A stretch of DNA of 64,000 bases from Pseudovibrio sp. Tun.PSC04-5.I4. GTDB lineage: Bacteria > Pseudomonadota > Alphaproteobacteria > Rhizobiales > Stappiaceae. The stretch is from positions 4,446,001 through 4,510,000 of the forward strand of contig NZ_FNLB01000006.1 of the NCBI RefSeq assembly GCF_900104145.1. The letters are read 5' to 3'. The notes beneath the pieces were generated by a model. That model saw nothing but the letters and a program-made list of their open reading frames with translations, was not told the origin of the DNA and did no database searches. Made by a program: the position numbers and the translations under genes. Shown piece after piece: positions 52,861-62,220 of the stretch; position 1 is the stretch's first letter, and the number at the start of each line of letters is the position of its first letter.

Positions 52861-54348
52861 ATGACGCTGCTTGTCGATACGCGCACACCGGATCCGAAGA
52901 AATTCATCAAGGGCGTAACTGGCGACTGGGAAATCGTAATTGGTTTGGAGGTTCACGCTCAGGTGACTTCTGAGGCCAAGCTTTTCTCTGGCGCTTCCAC
53001 CAGCTTTGGCAGCGAACCCAATAATAACGTGAGCTTGGTTGATGCGGCTATGCCGGGCATGTTGCCTGTCATCAACGAAGAGTGTGTCCGTCAGGCTATT
53101 AAAACCGGTCTTGGTCTTAAAGCAGAAGTCAACCTGAAGTCTGTTTTTGACCGCAAAAACTACTTCTACCCGGATTTGCCGCAGGGCTACCAGATTTCGC
53201 AGTTCACGCAGCCAATCGTTGGTGAAGGCATCGTTCATCTTGATATGAAGAGCGGCGAGCAGGTTGAAGTGGGCGTTGAGCGTCTTCACCTTGAGCAGGA
53301 TGCTGGTAAATCTTTGCATGACCAGCACCCGACCATGTCCTACGTTGATTTGAACCGTTCCGGCGTTGCTCTGATGGAAATCGTTTCCAAGCCAGACATT
53401 CGTTGTGCTGATGAAGCGAAAGCCTACCTCACCAAACTGCGTACTATCCTGCGTTACCTGGGTACTTGTGATGGCAACATGGACCAGGGGTCTATGAGGG
53501 CTGATGTGAACGTGTCTGTTCGCAAGCCGGGCGGCGAGTTTGGTACACGCTGTGAAATCAAAAACGTCAACTCCATCCGCTTTGTTGGGCAGGCTATCGA
53601 ATATGAAGCCCGTCGTCAGATCGGTGTTCTGGAGGATGGCGGCTCTATCGAACAGCAAACCCGCCTGTTTGATAGCGTGAAGGGGGAAACCCGTTCCATG
53701 CGCTCTAAAGAAGAAGCGCATGATTACCGTTATTTCCCTGATCCTGATCTTTTGCCGCTTGTGTTCTCTCAGGAACTGGTTGATGAGCTGGCAGCGAGCC
53801 TGCCAGAGCTGCCTGATGAAAAGAAAGCCCGTTACATCACTGAATATGGTTTGACCCCATATGATGCTGACATTCTTGTTGCTGAGCGCGTCTCCTGTGA
53901 CTTCTTTGAGGAAGTTGCAACGGGCCGCGACGCCAAGCTTGCTGCGAACTGGGTTATCAACGACACATTTGGCCGTTTGAACAAAGAAGGTCTGGACGTA
54001 ACCACCAGCCCGATCTCCTCAGCTCAGCTGGGTTCAATCGTTGATCTCATCAAAGCAGGCACGATTTCCGGTAAGATTGCGAAGGATCTTTTCGAGATTG
54101 TTTGGACTGAAGGTGGTGATCCTGCTCAGATCGTTGAAGAACGCGGACTGAAGCAAGTGACGGACCTTGGAGCTATTGAAGGGATCGTCGATGAGATCCT
54201 TTCAGCGAACCCTGACAAGGCCGAACAGGCCAAAGAAAAGCCGGGTATGCTTGGCTGGTTTGTAGGCCAAGTAATGAAAGCGTCCAAAGGTAAGGCAAAT
54301 CCACAGGCCGTTTCGGACATGTTGAAGGCGAAAATTGGTCTCGACTGA
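52861..54348 (+). CDS. gatB: Glu-tRNA(Gln) amidotransferase subunit GatB
   Basis: A 495-residue kinase-like subunit that phosphorylates the Glu on tRNA(Gln) and completes transamidation. I-G-L-E-V-H-A-Q, L-P-Q-G-Y-Q-I-S-Q, L-E-Q-D-A-G-K-S, and the C-terminal YqeY-like domain with G-W-F-V-G-Q-V-M-K match GatB. It is separated from gatC-gatA by about 7.3 kb that includes the RT island, so the two parts of the enzyme are transcribed separately. Confidence 0.96.
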   Translation: MTLLVDTRTPDPKKFIKGVTGDWEIVIGLEVHAQVTSEAKLFSGASTSFGSEPNNNVSLVDAAMPGMLPVINEECVRQAIKTGLGLKAEVNLKSVFDRKNYFYPDLPQGYQISQFTQPIVGEGIVHLDMKSGEQVEVGVERLHLEQDAGKSLHDQHPTMSYVDLNRSGVALMEIVSKPDIRCADEAKAYLTKLRTILRYLGTCDGNMDQGSMRADVNVSVRKPGGEFGTRCEIKNVNSIRFVGQAIEYEARRQIGVLEDGGSIEQQTRLFDSVKGETRSMRSKEEAHDYRYFPDPDLLPLVFSQELVDELAASLPELPDEKKARYITEYGLTPYDADILVAERVSCDFFEEVATGRDAKLAANWVINDTFGRLNKEGLDVTTSPISSAQLGSIVDLIKAGTISGKIAKDLFEIVWTEGGDPAQIVEERGLKQVTDLGAIEGIVDEILSANPDKAEQAKEKPGMLGWFVGQVMKASKGKANPQAVSDMLKAKIGLD

Positions 54349-54372
54349 AAATAACCAATAGTATCAATGAGT

Positions 54373-54399
54373 AAGGCCTGCCAGCTTGGTGGGCCTTTT
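54373..54399 (+). terminator. Terminator of gatB
   Basis: An 11-bp stem with two wobble pairs (54373-54383 with 54387-54397) runs into TTTTCTTTT. Confidence 0.75.
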
Positions 54400-54546
54400 C
54401 TTTTGGGGGCTACCACATATAAGCCATATTAACCTAAGATAAACTTCAGGTGATCGGGCGTTATGAAGACTTGTCTGGTCTGGGATCTAGGTTCTGCTAG
54501 AACTTCTAGTTGTGTGGTGTATCACTACTCCGCGCTTTGTTGTATT

Positions 54547-56175
54547 ATGAATTTTGGGGGCATCTCGTTGCTTTATCAACGAAGTCGTTTTCTTTCCAAT
54601 ATCGCTGTTGTTGGCGTCTTATGCTCATGTGTTGGGCTTGAATTTGTCGCTTCTACTTCAGCTGCTGTTGCTAGCGAAAGCACTCAGTCTCTGACTTCTT
54701 TTAGGTTTGAAACTCTGGTTGCAAAGGCGAAAGCGCGAGCTGCTAAAGCCTATGTCGAACCCGTGAGTGAGTTGCCAAAAGCGCTGGCAGCTTTGCAGTA
54801 TGATGGCTACCGTAAGATCGCGTTTAAGAGAGAACGTAGCAAGTGGCCAGACAATGAGAATTTTCGGGTTCAGGCTTTCCACCCCGGGTGGTTGTTTGAC
54901 ACTCCGCTGAAAATCCATGAAGTGAATGAGGGAGCAGCTCAGCCCCTGGTCTTTGAAGCTGCTGACTTTGACTATCAAGATGCCAAACTAAGTGCATCCC
55001 TGAGTGAAGTTTCGTTTCCCGGTGTTGCTGGCTTTCGTCTGTTGAACCCTCTCAATGTTGAGGGGCGGATGGACGAACTGGTTGCGTTTCTTGGCGCTAG
55101 CTATTTTCGTGCTTTGGGTGCAGGTAACGTTTACGGCCTGTCCGCCCGTGCGCTGGCGATTGACACGGCAAGTGGCAAACCGGAAGAGTTTCCGCGGTTC
55201 TCCGCATTCTACCTGAATAAACCAACGGCTGACTCTGACACTGTGACTGTTTGGGCCGAGCTTGATAGCCCAAGTGTGACTGGTGCGTATCAGTTTACTT
55301 TTAAGCCGGGACAGCAAACGGAAGTTGATGTGAGCGCGCATTTGTTCTTCCGCAGCGATGTGGAACGGTTGGGTATTGCGCCCCTGACATCCATGTATCT
55401 TTTTGGCGAGAATGACCGTGTTGGCTTTGATGATTTTCGCCCGGAAGTGCATGACAGTGATGGTCTGAAACTTCGGTTCGCCGATGGTAAGACTGCGTGG
55501 CGTCCGCTTTCCAACCCCCATAACCTGCAACTTTCCTTTATTGGAGCAAAATCTCCAGCTGGATTTGGCTTGATGCAGCGGGATAAAGACCTGAGGCATT
55601 ATCAAGACCTTGAAGCACGCTACGACAAACGACCGAGCCTTTGGATTGAGCCGCAGGGCGACTGGGGTGTCGGTGCCGTTATGCTGGCTGAAATCCCAAC
55701 GGATAAAGAGATTAACGATAATATTGTTGCCTTCTGGTCTCCTGAGGGAGACGTGAAATCGGGGGATGACCTCTCGTTCCGCTACAAAATGTACTGGGGT
55801 GACGAAGTTGACCGTTCTGAGCAAGCTTTGATGCCGGTGATGCAAACACGAGCAGGAAAAGCGGGCCATGCAGCCTCAGAAGACGATGCTTTGTCTCGCA
55901 AATTCGTCGTTGATTATGATGCAACTCTGTTTGCTGAAAGCGGATTGAATGGGGAGCAGCTTGTACGTGCAAAGCCATTTATTGAAAGCGCTGCTTTAAA
56001 CGGCACAGTAGACTTTTCCGATGTGACCTACATTGAAGAACTTGGTGTTTACCGGGTCATTCTGGATGTTACGCGTCGTGATCTTGAAGTGCCAGTTGAA
56101 TTACGTCTTCAACTGAGCGATGGGGAAATGGCTGTTTCTGAAGAATGGCTTTACCAGTGGGGGTGGAGCTCATGA
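54547..56175 (+). CDS. opgG: Periplasmic glucan biosynthesis protein OpgG/MdoG
   Basis: About 542 residues. A signal peptide (S-N-I-A-V-V-G-V-L-C-S-C-V-G-L, ending near S-A-A-V-A-S) precedes the glucan biosynthesis fold with A-L-A-A-L-Q-Y-D-G-Y-R-K-I, F-F-R-S-D-V-E-R-L-G-I-A-P-L-T-S-M-Y and L-W-I-E-P-Q-G-D-W-G. OpgG is needed for osmoregulated periplasmic glucan synthesis, acting on the glucan as it is exported. An ATG at 54463 would add 28 residues; the inner one gives the normal signal peptide. Overlaps the next frame by four bases (ATGA). Confidence 0.92.
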   Translation: MNFGGISLLYQRSRFLSNIAVVGVLCSCVGLEFVASTSAAVASESTQSLTSFRFETLVAKAKARAAKAYVEPVSELPKALAALQYDGYRKIAFKRERSKWPDNENFRVQAFHPGWLFDTPLKIHEVNEGAAQPLVFEAADFDYQDAKLSASLSEVSFPGVAGFRLLNPLNVEGRMDELVAFLGASYFRALGAGNVYGLSARALAIDTASGKPEEFPRFSAFYLNKPTADSDTVTVWAELDSPSVTGAYQFTFKPGQQTEVDVSAHLFFRSDVERLGIAPLTSMYLFGENDRVGFDDFRPEVHDSDGLKLRFADGKTAWRPLSNPHNLQLSFIGAKSPAGFGLMQRDKDLRHYQDLEARYDKRPSLWIEPQGDWGVGAVMLAEIPTDKEINDNIVAFWSPEGDVKSGDDLSFRYKMYWGDEVDRSEQALMPVMQTRAGKAGHAASEDDALSRKFVVDYDATLFAESGLNGEQLVRAKPFIESAALNGTVDFSDVTYIEELGVYRVILDVTRRDLEVPVELRLQLSDGEMAVSEEWLYQWGWSS

Positions 56176-56396
56176 TGACTGCAAATACAATGGAACATGC
56201 TGTGCCTAAGATTACATTATTGCCGCTTGAGAGTGGGCCTGTCGCACATTTGGCGATGCCGGTTCAGGACTTGGCGGCCGGTGATAGCTGGATGTTTTTG
56301 GTGTGGCGCCGTTTGCGGCATGGCCGCAGCTGGTCTGCTATTCCTTCGCAGCAAACTGGTCTGCATAAAGCGACCTCCAGTTTTTCGGAGCAGTAG
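56172..56396 (+). pseudogene. opgH: Probable N-terminal cytoplasmic segment of OpgH, cut off by an amber codon
   Basis: A 74-codon frame overlaps the opgG stop as ATGA and ends in TAG at 56394. The TAG is followed by ACA and then the opgH ATG in the same frame, so only one stop separates the two. It contains L-P-L-E-S-G-P-V-A-H-L-A-M-P-V-Q-D-L, much like the region preceding the first membrane span of alphaproteobacterial OpgH. It may be the normal OpgH N-terminus disconnected by mutation, or a separate small protein. Confidence 0.6.
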
Positions 56397-56399
56397 ACA

Positions 56400-58154
56400 A
56401 TGGATAAACCGTTTCGCGACGGGGTCGCGCATCGGCGGGCGGCAGCGTTTGTTTTTTGCCTTGCTCTGTCGCTTAGTTTTACTGGATTGTTCTATTCCGC
56501 ATTGAGCGCGGACTACCTCAATATCTACGAGATAGTGCGTGTTGTTTTGCTGTTCCTTAGTACTCTCTGGCTTGCTTGGGGTGGTGCTACTGTTCTGCTG
56601 GGGCTGCTTTACAGCCGCTCAGTGAAACCGCTCAAAGCTGATCCAAGCCGTTTACCCGTTGCAGGCACAGCTGTGCTGATGCCGATCTATCACGAAAACA
56701 GTGTTGAAGTTGCTGCCCGCCTTGCTGCTATGATGGATGATGTGCGAGCGAAGGGTGCAACACCCTTGTTTCATTGGCATGTTCTATCTGATAGCCGGGA
56801 TGAGGCGATTGCGACTGATGAAGATAATGTTGTTCGTCAACTGATTGCACGTTATCCCGACCAAAAGATCTATTATCGCCGCCGGGACAAAAATCTTGGC
56901 CGCAAGGCCGGGAATGTGGCGGAGTTTGTGCAGCGTTGTGGTGGTGCCTACCGCTATATGATTGTGTTGGATGCGGACAGTTTGATGCGCGCAGATACGC
57001 TCGTGCATATGGTTGGCCGCATGGAAGCCTCGCCTAATCTGGCGCTGCTGCAAACGGTGCCGATGCTGGTTGGTCTGAAGAGTTATTTTGGCCGAAGCAT
57101 GATGTTTGCTTCTGGCATGTTTGGCCGGGTGTATGCGTTTGGTCTTGCTGCCATGCAGGGAGATTGTGGTCCGTTCTGGGGTCACAATGCGATCATCCGC
57201 ACGCGGGCGTTTGCCTCCAGTTGTGGTTTGCCGGAACTGGATGATACCTCTGCCTTTGGTGGGCATATTCTCAGCCATGATAGTGTGGAGGCTGTGCTTC
57301 TGGCCCGTGCTGGCTGGACTGTGGAATGTGATCCGCGGATTACCGGTTCCTATGAAGCTGCACCCGAGAATATCTTGGGGTATGCGGCGAGGGATCGGCG
57401 TTGGTGTCAGGGCAATTTGCAACACTCACGGGTGATTGGTGCACGGGCTCTTAAGCCGTGGGGCCGGTTCTCGCTGGGGCTTGGCATCATGTCTTATCTG
57501 AGTTCTCCAGTCTGGGCGGTCTTCATGCTGGCTAGCCTGTTTGCTCCGCTAGATCTGCCCGCTCTACAAGCCTACACCTTTGAAAACCATCTTCCGATTT
57601 TAGGTCGGCTTCCAATCAGCGCTGCTTATGAAGGGGCGGCCCTTTTATTCGGTGTAGTGGCCTTGTTGATTTTGCCTAAAGCGCTGGTTGTGTCGAAAGA
57701 GGTTCTTTTAGGGCACTATGGGAGTGCCTCCGGAAAAGGCGTGCTTGGCGGATTAGTGGAACTGGTGAGTTCGGCAGTGTTTGCTCCCGTCCTGATGGCG
57801 TTTCAATGCCGGTCCGTGTTTGAGGTTCTGATTGGTCGCGACAGTGGCTGGACGAATGCACACCGGGATGCGGGGCAATTGTCTTTCATGGAGTGCTTGC
57901 GCGCGGTGTGGTGGGTCAGCGTTATTGGCGCTTGCAGCATCGCACTGAGTTTGATCGGCGAGGCGTCCCTGTGGCTGTGGGTTCTGCCCGTTGCCCTGCC
58001 TATGTTGCTGGCTCCGTTGGTGATCTGGGGGAGTTCCTGCACAGTCGGCGGATCTGCCGCGAAAAAACTGGGTTTTGTGCTCTCCGGTGATCAGCAGGGG
58101 GCAGACCAACTGCTGGCCCATGTGGAAAAATACTCAGCAGATTTAAGGGTATAA
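56400..58154 (+). CDS. opgH: Glucan biosynthesis glucosyltransferase OpgH/MdoH
   Basis: A 584-residue inner-membrane GT2 enzyme that builds and exports the beta-1,2-glucan backbone. After two N-terminal spans, T-A-V-L-M-P-I-Y-H-E-N, V-L-D-A-D-S-L, W-G-H-N-A-I-I-R, I-L-S-H-D-S-V-E-A and R-R-W-C-Q-G-N-L give the D, D-x-D, D and Q/R-x-x-R-W motifs; more spans follow. It is short at the N-terminus compared with E. coli MdoH. GGAG nine bases upstream could allow initiation here even without the upstream segment. Confidence 0.93.
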   Translation: MDKPFRDGVAHRRAAAFVFCLALSLSFTGLFYSALSADYLNIYEIVRVVLLFLSTLWLAWGGATVLLGLLYSRSVKPLKADPSRLPVAGTAVLMPIYHENSVEVAARLAAMMDDVRAKGATPLFHWHVLSDSRDEAIATDEDNVVRQLIARYPDQKIYYRRRDKNLGRKAGNVAEFVQRCGGAYRYMIVLDADSLMRADTLVHMVGRMEASPNLALLQTVPMLVGLKSYFGRSMMFASGMFGRVYAFGLAAMQGDCGPFWGHNAIIRTRAFASSCGLPELDDTSAFGGHILSHDSVEAVLLARAGWTVECDPRITGSYEAAPENILGYAARDRRWCQGNLQHSRVIGARALKPWGRFSLGLGIMSYLSSPVWAVFMLASLFAPLDLPALQAYTFENHLPILGRLPISAAYEGAALLFGVVALLILPKALVVSKEVLLGHYGSASGKGVLGGLVELVSSAVFAPVLMAFQCRSVFEVLIGRDSGWTNAHRDAGQLSFMECLRAVWWVSVIGACSIALSLIGEASLWLWVLPVALPMLLAPLVIWGSSCTVGGSAAKKLGFVLSGDQQGADQLLAHVEKYSADLRV

Positions 58155-58280
58155 ACGCCGATTTTGTGCCTTCTGTATCACAGCTGTCGGTAACCGGTTT
58201 CAGTCTTGGTGCTGGGGAATTCCAGTTTGTTTCCATAAAACATATGCTTCTGGCGAGATCCGTTTTAGCGGTGAGAGATC

Positions 58281-59840
58281 ATGCCAGAAACAACACACAA
58301 ATCCCCATATTGGAGTAGGCCGGCTGGTGTCATCTGCATCACTGCTGGGTATTTGCTCATTCATCTGCTGCTGCGCGGATACTTCTCCTCCACCTTGAGC
58401 ACGGACGATATGTTTGAGAACGTGTTGGTGCAGGAGTTGAAGCCGGGTTATCAGGTGCGCCAGCCTCCGCTGTATGAATGGCTGCTTTATTCCCTGCAGA
58501 TCTTGCTTGGCCCGACGATCTGGAGTTTCCTCGTCCTCAAGTATTCCTTGGTGATGCTGTTTGCGCTGTTTTTGTATGGAACAGCCCGCAAAGCAATTGC
58601 CAATGAACAACTCGCGGCGCTCTCCGTGTTCTCCTACGTCGCGCTTTACCAGATCGGCTTCAACCTGCATGAGGGTGTGACGCATACGGGCGTGTTGATG
58701 GCAACATCAGCGGCGTCCATCCTTTGCTTCATCGCGCTGCTGGAGCGAAGAACGATCAGCAGTGCTCTCCTGTTTGGCCTTGCTGTCGGGCTCGGGATGC
58801 TCTCCAAACATTCCTATTACATCGTGCCTGTGGCCTTATTCGCGGCAGCGTTGTCCATGAGGTTTTGGCGCGCCCAACTTCGGTTTTCATTCTTGATGCT
58901 GGCGGGTGTGGTGGCGCTGTTGGTCTCCTCGCCTTATTTCTACTGGTTGTTGATCAATGATCAGGCGCTGTTTGGATCTGCCCTGGTGATCATGCGTGAT
59001 GGCAATGAGGCGGGGCTGGTCAGTCGGATGTTGACCGGTGAGTTGCGTCTGCTGGTGAGTTTGCTCGGGTTTTCCGTCCCGTTCTTGCCGCTTGTGGTGC
59101 TGTTGTTTTTTCCGAGCCTGTTCCGCTCTCGGGAGGCGGCCTCAAACCCAACCGCATCCAACAGGGTAGGGCAGTTGCTTCAACGGACGTTGCTAATCTC
59201 CATTGGGCTGGCGTTTGTTGGCGTGTTGCTCAGCGGAGCGCAATACATCAAAGAGCGGCATATGCACCCCATCTTGTTGTTGCTGCCTGTTGTTCTGTTC
59301 TACCGCATTTCGCTTGGGCGTGTACCTGCCAGATCATTGAAGATCTATAGCGGTGTTCTCGCTGTCCTTGTTGTTGCCGTGCTTGGTGTGCGGGTCTCTG
59401 GCTTTCTTGCGCCTGATAAGAGGATGTGCGGCGGGTATTGTCGACACATGAAACCTTACGAGCAGTTGGGTGCTGAGTTGAAATCGGTCTTTCCCGAAGT
59501 TGTTGAGGCAACGGTGGTGTCATTGGATGAATACACCGGAGGCAACTTGCGTATGGCTTTGCCGGAGGCGCGGCATATCATAAGCAGTTTTCAGCCGTCC
59601 TCTGCTCAGCGGAAGGATTGTTTTGTTGTTTGGGATATGGGGGATGATGGCGGACAGCGTGGGCTTGAAAGTGCTTTGACCAGTGGCGGCTTCAACGTGG
59701 CTCAAGCGCCGGATCTAGAAAATACTTTGGTTTCAAAACAGATAGATGTGAGCTGGCCTCATTTGTGGAAGCGCGAAAATTTTCGTAAAACCAGTTTTGG
59801 GGTTGCGAAGATAGATCGCGATTCAGACCTATGTCGCTGA
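58281..59840 (+). CDS. GT39/ArnT-like membrane glycosyltransferase
   Basis: A 519-residue protein with about ten hydrophobic spans. L-S-T-D-D-M-F-E-N near the N-terminus is the acidic motif in the first periplasmic loop of GT-C enzymes, and Q-P-P-L-Y-E-W-L-L-Y and E-R-H-M-H-P-I are further GT39-like elements. These enzymes transfer sugars from polyprenyl phosphate to lipid or protein on the periplasmic side. Acceptor unknown. It follows opgH by about 125 bases on the same strand. Confidence 0.82.
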   Translation: MPETTHKSPYWSRPAGVICITAGYLLIHLLLRGYFSSTLSTDDMFENVLVQELKPGYQVRQPPLYEWLLYSLQILLGPTIWSFLVLKYSLVMLFALFLYGTARKAIANEQLAALSVFSYVALYQIGFNLHEGVTHTGVLMATSAASILCFIALLERRTISSALLFGLAVGLGMLSKHSYYIVPVALFAAALSMRFWRAQLRFSFLMLAGVVALLVSSPYFYWLLINDQALFGSALVIMRDGNEAGLVSRMLTGELRLLVSLLGFSVPFLPLVVLLFFPSLFRSREAASNPTASNRVGQLLQRTLLISIGLAFVGVLLSGAQYIKERHMHPILLLLPVVLFYRISLGRVPARSLKIYSGVLAVLVVAVLGVRVSGFLAPDKRMCGGYCRHMKPYEQLGAELKSVFPEVVEATVVSLDEYTGGNLRMALPEARHIISSFQPSSAQRKDCFVVWDMGDDGGQRGLESALTSGGFNVAQAPDLENTLVSKQIDVSWPHLWKRENFRKTSFGVAKIDRDSDLCR

Positions 59841-59858
59841 TTGCTTACAGGTGCGTTG

Positions 59859-60310
59859 ATGTTGAAAATTCGAGCTGCTCTTCCTGCAGATCTGGGTGCC
59901 GTTGTGCAAATGATGAATGGCGGTGCAACCTCGCAGCGCATTGCTTTGGAAACGGTGAAATTGAAACCTACCGGCCTGCCTTTTTAGAAATTCTGACATG
60001 CTCTGATACGCATATATTTGTGGGAGAGCAGGAAAACGGCGAATTGGTTGTCACGTTTCAGATCACCTACCACAAAGGGCTTGCGTTTAATGGTCAGCCG
60101 CGCGCGCAGATTGAAAGCATGCATACACGTGCTGATAAACGCGGTGAGGGACTAGGTAAGCTGATGCTGCGCCATGCGGTTGACCTTGCCAAGGATAAGG
60201 GGTGCTGTATGGTGCAGCTGACCTCTAACAAAGTCCGCGAGGATGCGCATCGGTTCTATCAATCCAACGGATTTGAGGCGACGCATGAAGGTTTTAAATT
60301 ACTCTTCTAA
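59859..60310 (+). pseudogene. GNAT family N-acetyltransferase, frameshifted
   Basis: From ATG 59859, with AGGTG just upstream, the frame reads M-L-K-I-R-A-A-L-P-A-D-L-G-A-V-V-Q-M-M-N-G-G, a standard GNAT start. It runs to a stop at 59985. The rest of the protein (E-T-Y-R-P-A-F-L-E-I, then R-A-D-K-R-G-E-G-L-G-K-L-M-L and F-Y-Q-S-N-G-F) continues in the frame one base earlier. The shift falls about 59940-59975, as after loss of one base. The acetyl-CoA loop is intact. Confidence 0.72.
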
Positions 60311-60424
60311 GGGATGAGTAATTTTTGATAGTGTGATTTCCCCAAATGCACTCAATCCTATAGGACAATGAAGCGCTCATTTTGATGCTTTGCATTCTCA
60401 CTTTTCGTTTTAAGGATGTCTCTC

Positions 60425-61138
60425 ATGGCAGTTTCTCAAGAAAAACCAATTGAACTTTACTACTGGCCAACTCCAAATGGTTGGAAAATTTCCATTATGC
60501 TGGAAGAGCTTGGCGTGCCCTATGATTTGAAACTGACAAATATTGGCCGTGGCGAGCAGTTTGAACCGGATTTTTTGAAGATTGCCCCAAACAACCGTAT
60601 GCCAGCAATTGTTGACCCTGAAGGTCCTGATGGAAAGCCAATTTCAGTCTTTGAATCTGGTGCTATCCTTCAATACCTCGGGCGCAAGTTTAATAGGTTT
60701 TATCCAACAGATGAACGCGCGCGGGTGGAAGTTGAAGAGTGGTTGATGTGGCAAATGGGCGGTTTCGGCCCGATGCTTGGCCAGAACCACCATTTCCGAG
60801 TTTATGCGCCGGAAAAAATTGAATACGCCATGACCCGCTATCTCAATGAGACCCACCGTCTTTACGGCGTGCTCAACAAGTGCCTTGCAGATCGGGATTA
60901 TGTTGCCGGTGGTGACTACACCATTGCAGATATGGCGATTTTTGGTTGGTCGCAGAGTTGGGAACGTCAAGGCATGGACATTGAGGAGTTTCCTCATGTG
61001 AAAGTATGGCGCGAACGGCTTTGGGAGCGTGAGGCGGTGCGCGCGGGTGTCAAGCTTGGCAAGGAAGAAGCTAAGCGCACCGATCTGACGGAAGACAAAG
61101 AAGCCCAGTCTGTGCTGTTTGATCAGCGCGCGCGCTAG
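60425..61138 (+). CDS. Glutathione S-transferase family protein (YfcG/YghU-like)
   Basis: About 237 residues. The N-terminal thioredoxin-like domain has W-P-T-P-N-G-W-K-I-S-I-M-L-E-E-L-G, typical of disulphide-bond oxidoreductase GSTs such as YfcG, and V-F-E-S-G-A-I-L-Q-Y-L for glutathione binding. The all-helical C-terminal domain has Y-T-I-A-D-M-A-I-F-G-W. AAGG upstream favours ATG 60425 over 60416. Cytoplasmic redox defence. Confidence 0.9.
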   Translation: MAVSQEKPIELYYWPTPNGWKISIMLEELGVPYDLKLTNIGRGEQFEPDFLKIAPNNRMPAIVDPEGPDGKPISVFESGAILQYLGRKFNRFYPTDERARVEVEEWLMWQMGGFGPMLGQNHHFRVYAPEKIEYAMTRYLNETHRLYGVLNKCLADRDYVAGGDYTIADMAIFGWSQSWERQGMDIEEFPHVKVWRERLWEREAVRAGVKLGKEEAKRTDLTEDKEAQSVLFDQRAR

Positions 61139-61168
61139 CACGTTTTGAATTTGCTTTCAGATAGAAGA

Positions 61169-61192
61169 CACGGCAGGTTCTCATCTGCCGTG
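61169..61192 (+). repeat. Hairpin after the GST gene
   Basis: CACGGCAG (61169-61176) pairs with CTGCCGTG (61185-61192) around eight bases, 30 bases after the GST stop. There is no T tract, so termination is uncertain. Confidence 0.55.
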
Positions 61193-61379
61193 CACAATTG
61201 GTAAGTATATGATGGTTGAATGCGTGATACACTGATGTATCAAGTGCGTTATTCTCTTTTTATCACCGTGATGAAGTGCAGTGGCTTTGCCGCTCGTTCA
61301 CGGGGTAGGCACAAACTATCGCTTTAAGTTGATTTGAACGTCACCCACCACCCTTCTAGGTTTTCCCGGACTTAAATGT

Positions 61380-61461
61380 AGTTTGCCTGCAATCTTTATT
61401 TGGCAAACTGCTTTTCAGGCGTGTTCATATCTGAAAGCTGGTTGTCACTTTTCGGGAATAC
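61380..61461. repeat. Hairpin and dispersed repeat before the TlpA-like gene
   Basis: AGTTTGCC (61380-61387) pairs with GGCAAACT (61402-61409). At 61446-61461 is an exact 16-base copy of part of the repeat at 13505-13520 (CACTTTTCGGGAATAC). The rest of the 360-base gap shows no gene. Confidence 0.55.
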
Positions 61462-61503
61462 GCTCTCCTAAATCCAAAACACTTCTGGACGGACCTTGAG
61501 CAC

Positions 61504-62046
61504 ATGAAGCCCATTAAAGCCCTTTTTGTTCCTTTCATTCTTGCCTTTGTTGCATTGGCTAGCCCTGTTTCTGCCGCTTCCTTTGAAAATCCGATCTACT
61601 CTCTTGAAGTGAAGGATGAGGCGGGCACTAAGACTTTGCGCGACGCCTTCACCAAAGGACCTGCCATTTTGCACTTCTGGGCGACCTGGTGTCCAAACTG
61701 CCGGATAGAATTGCCTGCAATGGAACGGTTTGAAGATGAGCTCAAAACAAAAGGTCTCGATGGCCAGTTTGTTGTGGTTGCACTGGAAGATGTACCGTAT
61801 GGGCGCATTCAGAATTTTTTACGTGATCGACTGAAGCTGGAACGGTTTACGAGCTATCAAGCCGTTGACACCCAAGCCGTAGGCACTGCTTTTAGTGTTG
61901 CAGCTCTCCCCTTCACCTTGTTTCTGGGTGAGGATGGCGAAATCCTAGGTGGAATTCCGGGCTCGTTGGAGTGGGATGATCCAGAGTTTAAAGAGACACT
62001 CATTGGTCATTTGCAAGGCAAAGGCACTATTGCCGGAGGGAACTAA
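61504..62046 (+). CDS. TlpA-like exported thiol:disulphide protein
   Basis: A 180-residue protein with a signal peptide (F-V-P-F-I-L-A-F-V-A-L-A ending V-S-A-A) and a thioredoxin fold. The active site W-A-T-W-C-P-N-C-R keeps both cysteines, and A-L-P-F-T-L-F holds the cis-proline. Such proteins reduce periplasmic or exported targets, for example in cytochrome maturation. No specific partner is nearby. Confidence 0.88.
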   Translation: MKPIKALFVPFILAFVALASPVSAASFENPIYSLEVKDEAGTKTLRDAFTKGPAILHFWATWCPNCRIELPAMERFEDELKTKGLDGQFVVVALEDVPYGRIQNFLRDRLKLERFTSYQAVDTQAVGTAFSVAALPFTLFLGEDGEILGGIPGSLEWDDPEFKETLIGHLQGKGTIAGGN

Positions 62047-62220
62047 AGGAGAGCCTGTTATCAGGCGCCTTGTGATCCGAAAGCTGGATCCATTCCTCGG
62101 GACTATGGCTTAGTATTTTCGAGGAGGCTGCAAAGAACCTTCATTGTAGCCTTCTCCTCCTTGTCAAAATGCATAGATCGCGGGGAACCTGCGACCGCCT
62201 CCCTTCGTTTGAGTGGGAGC

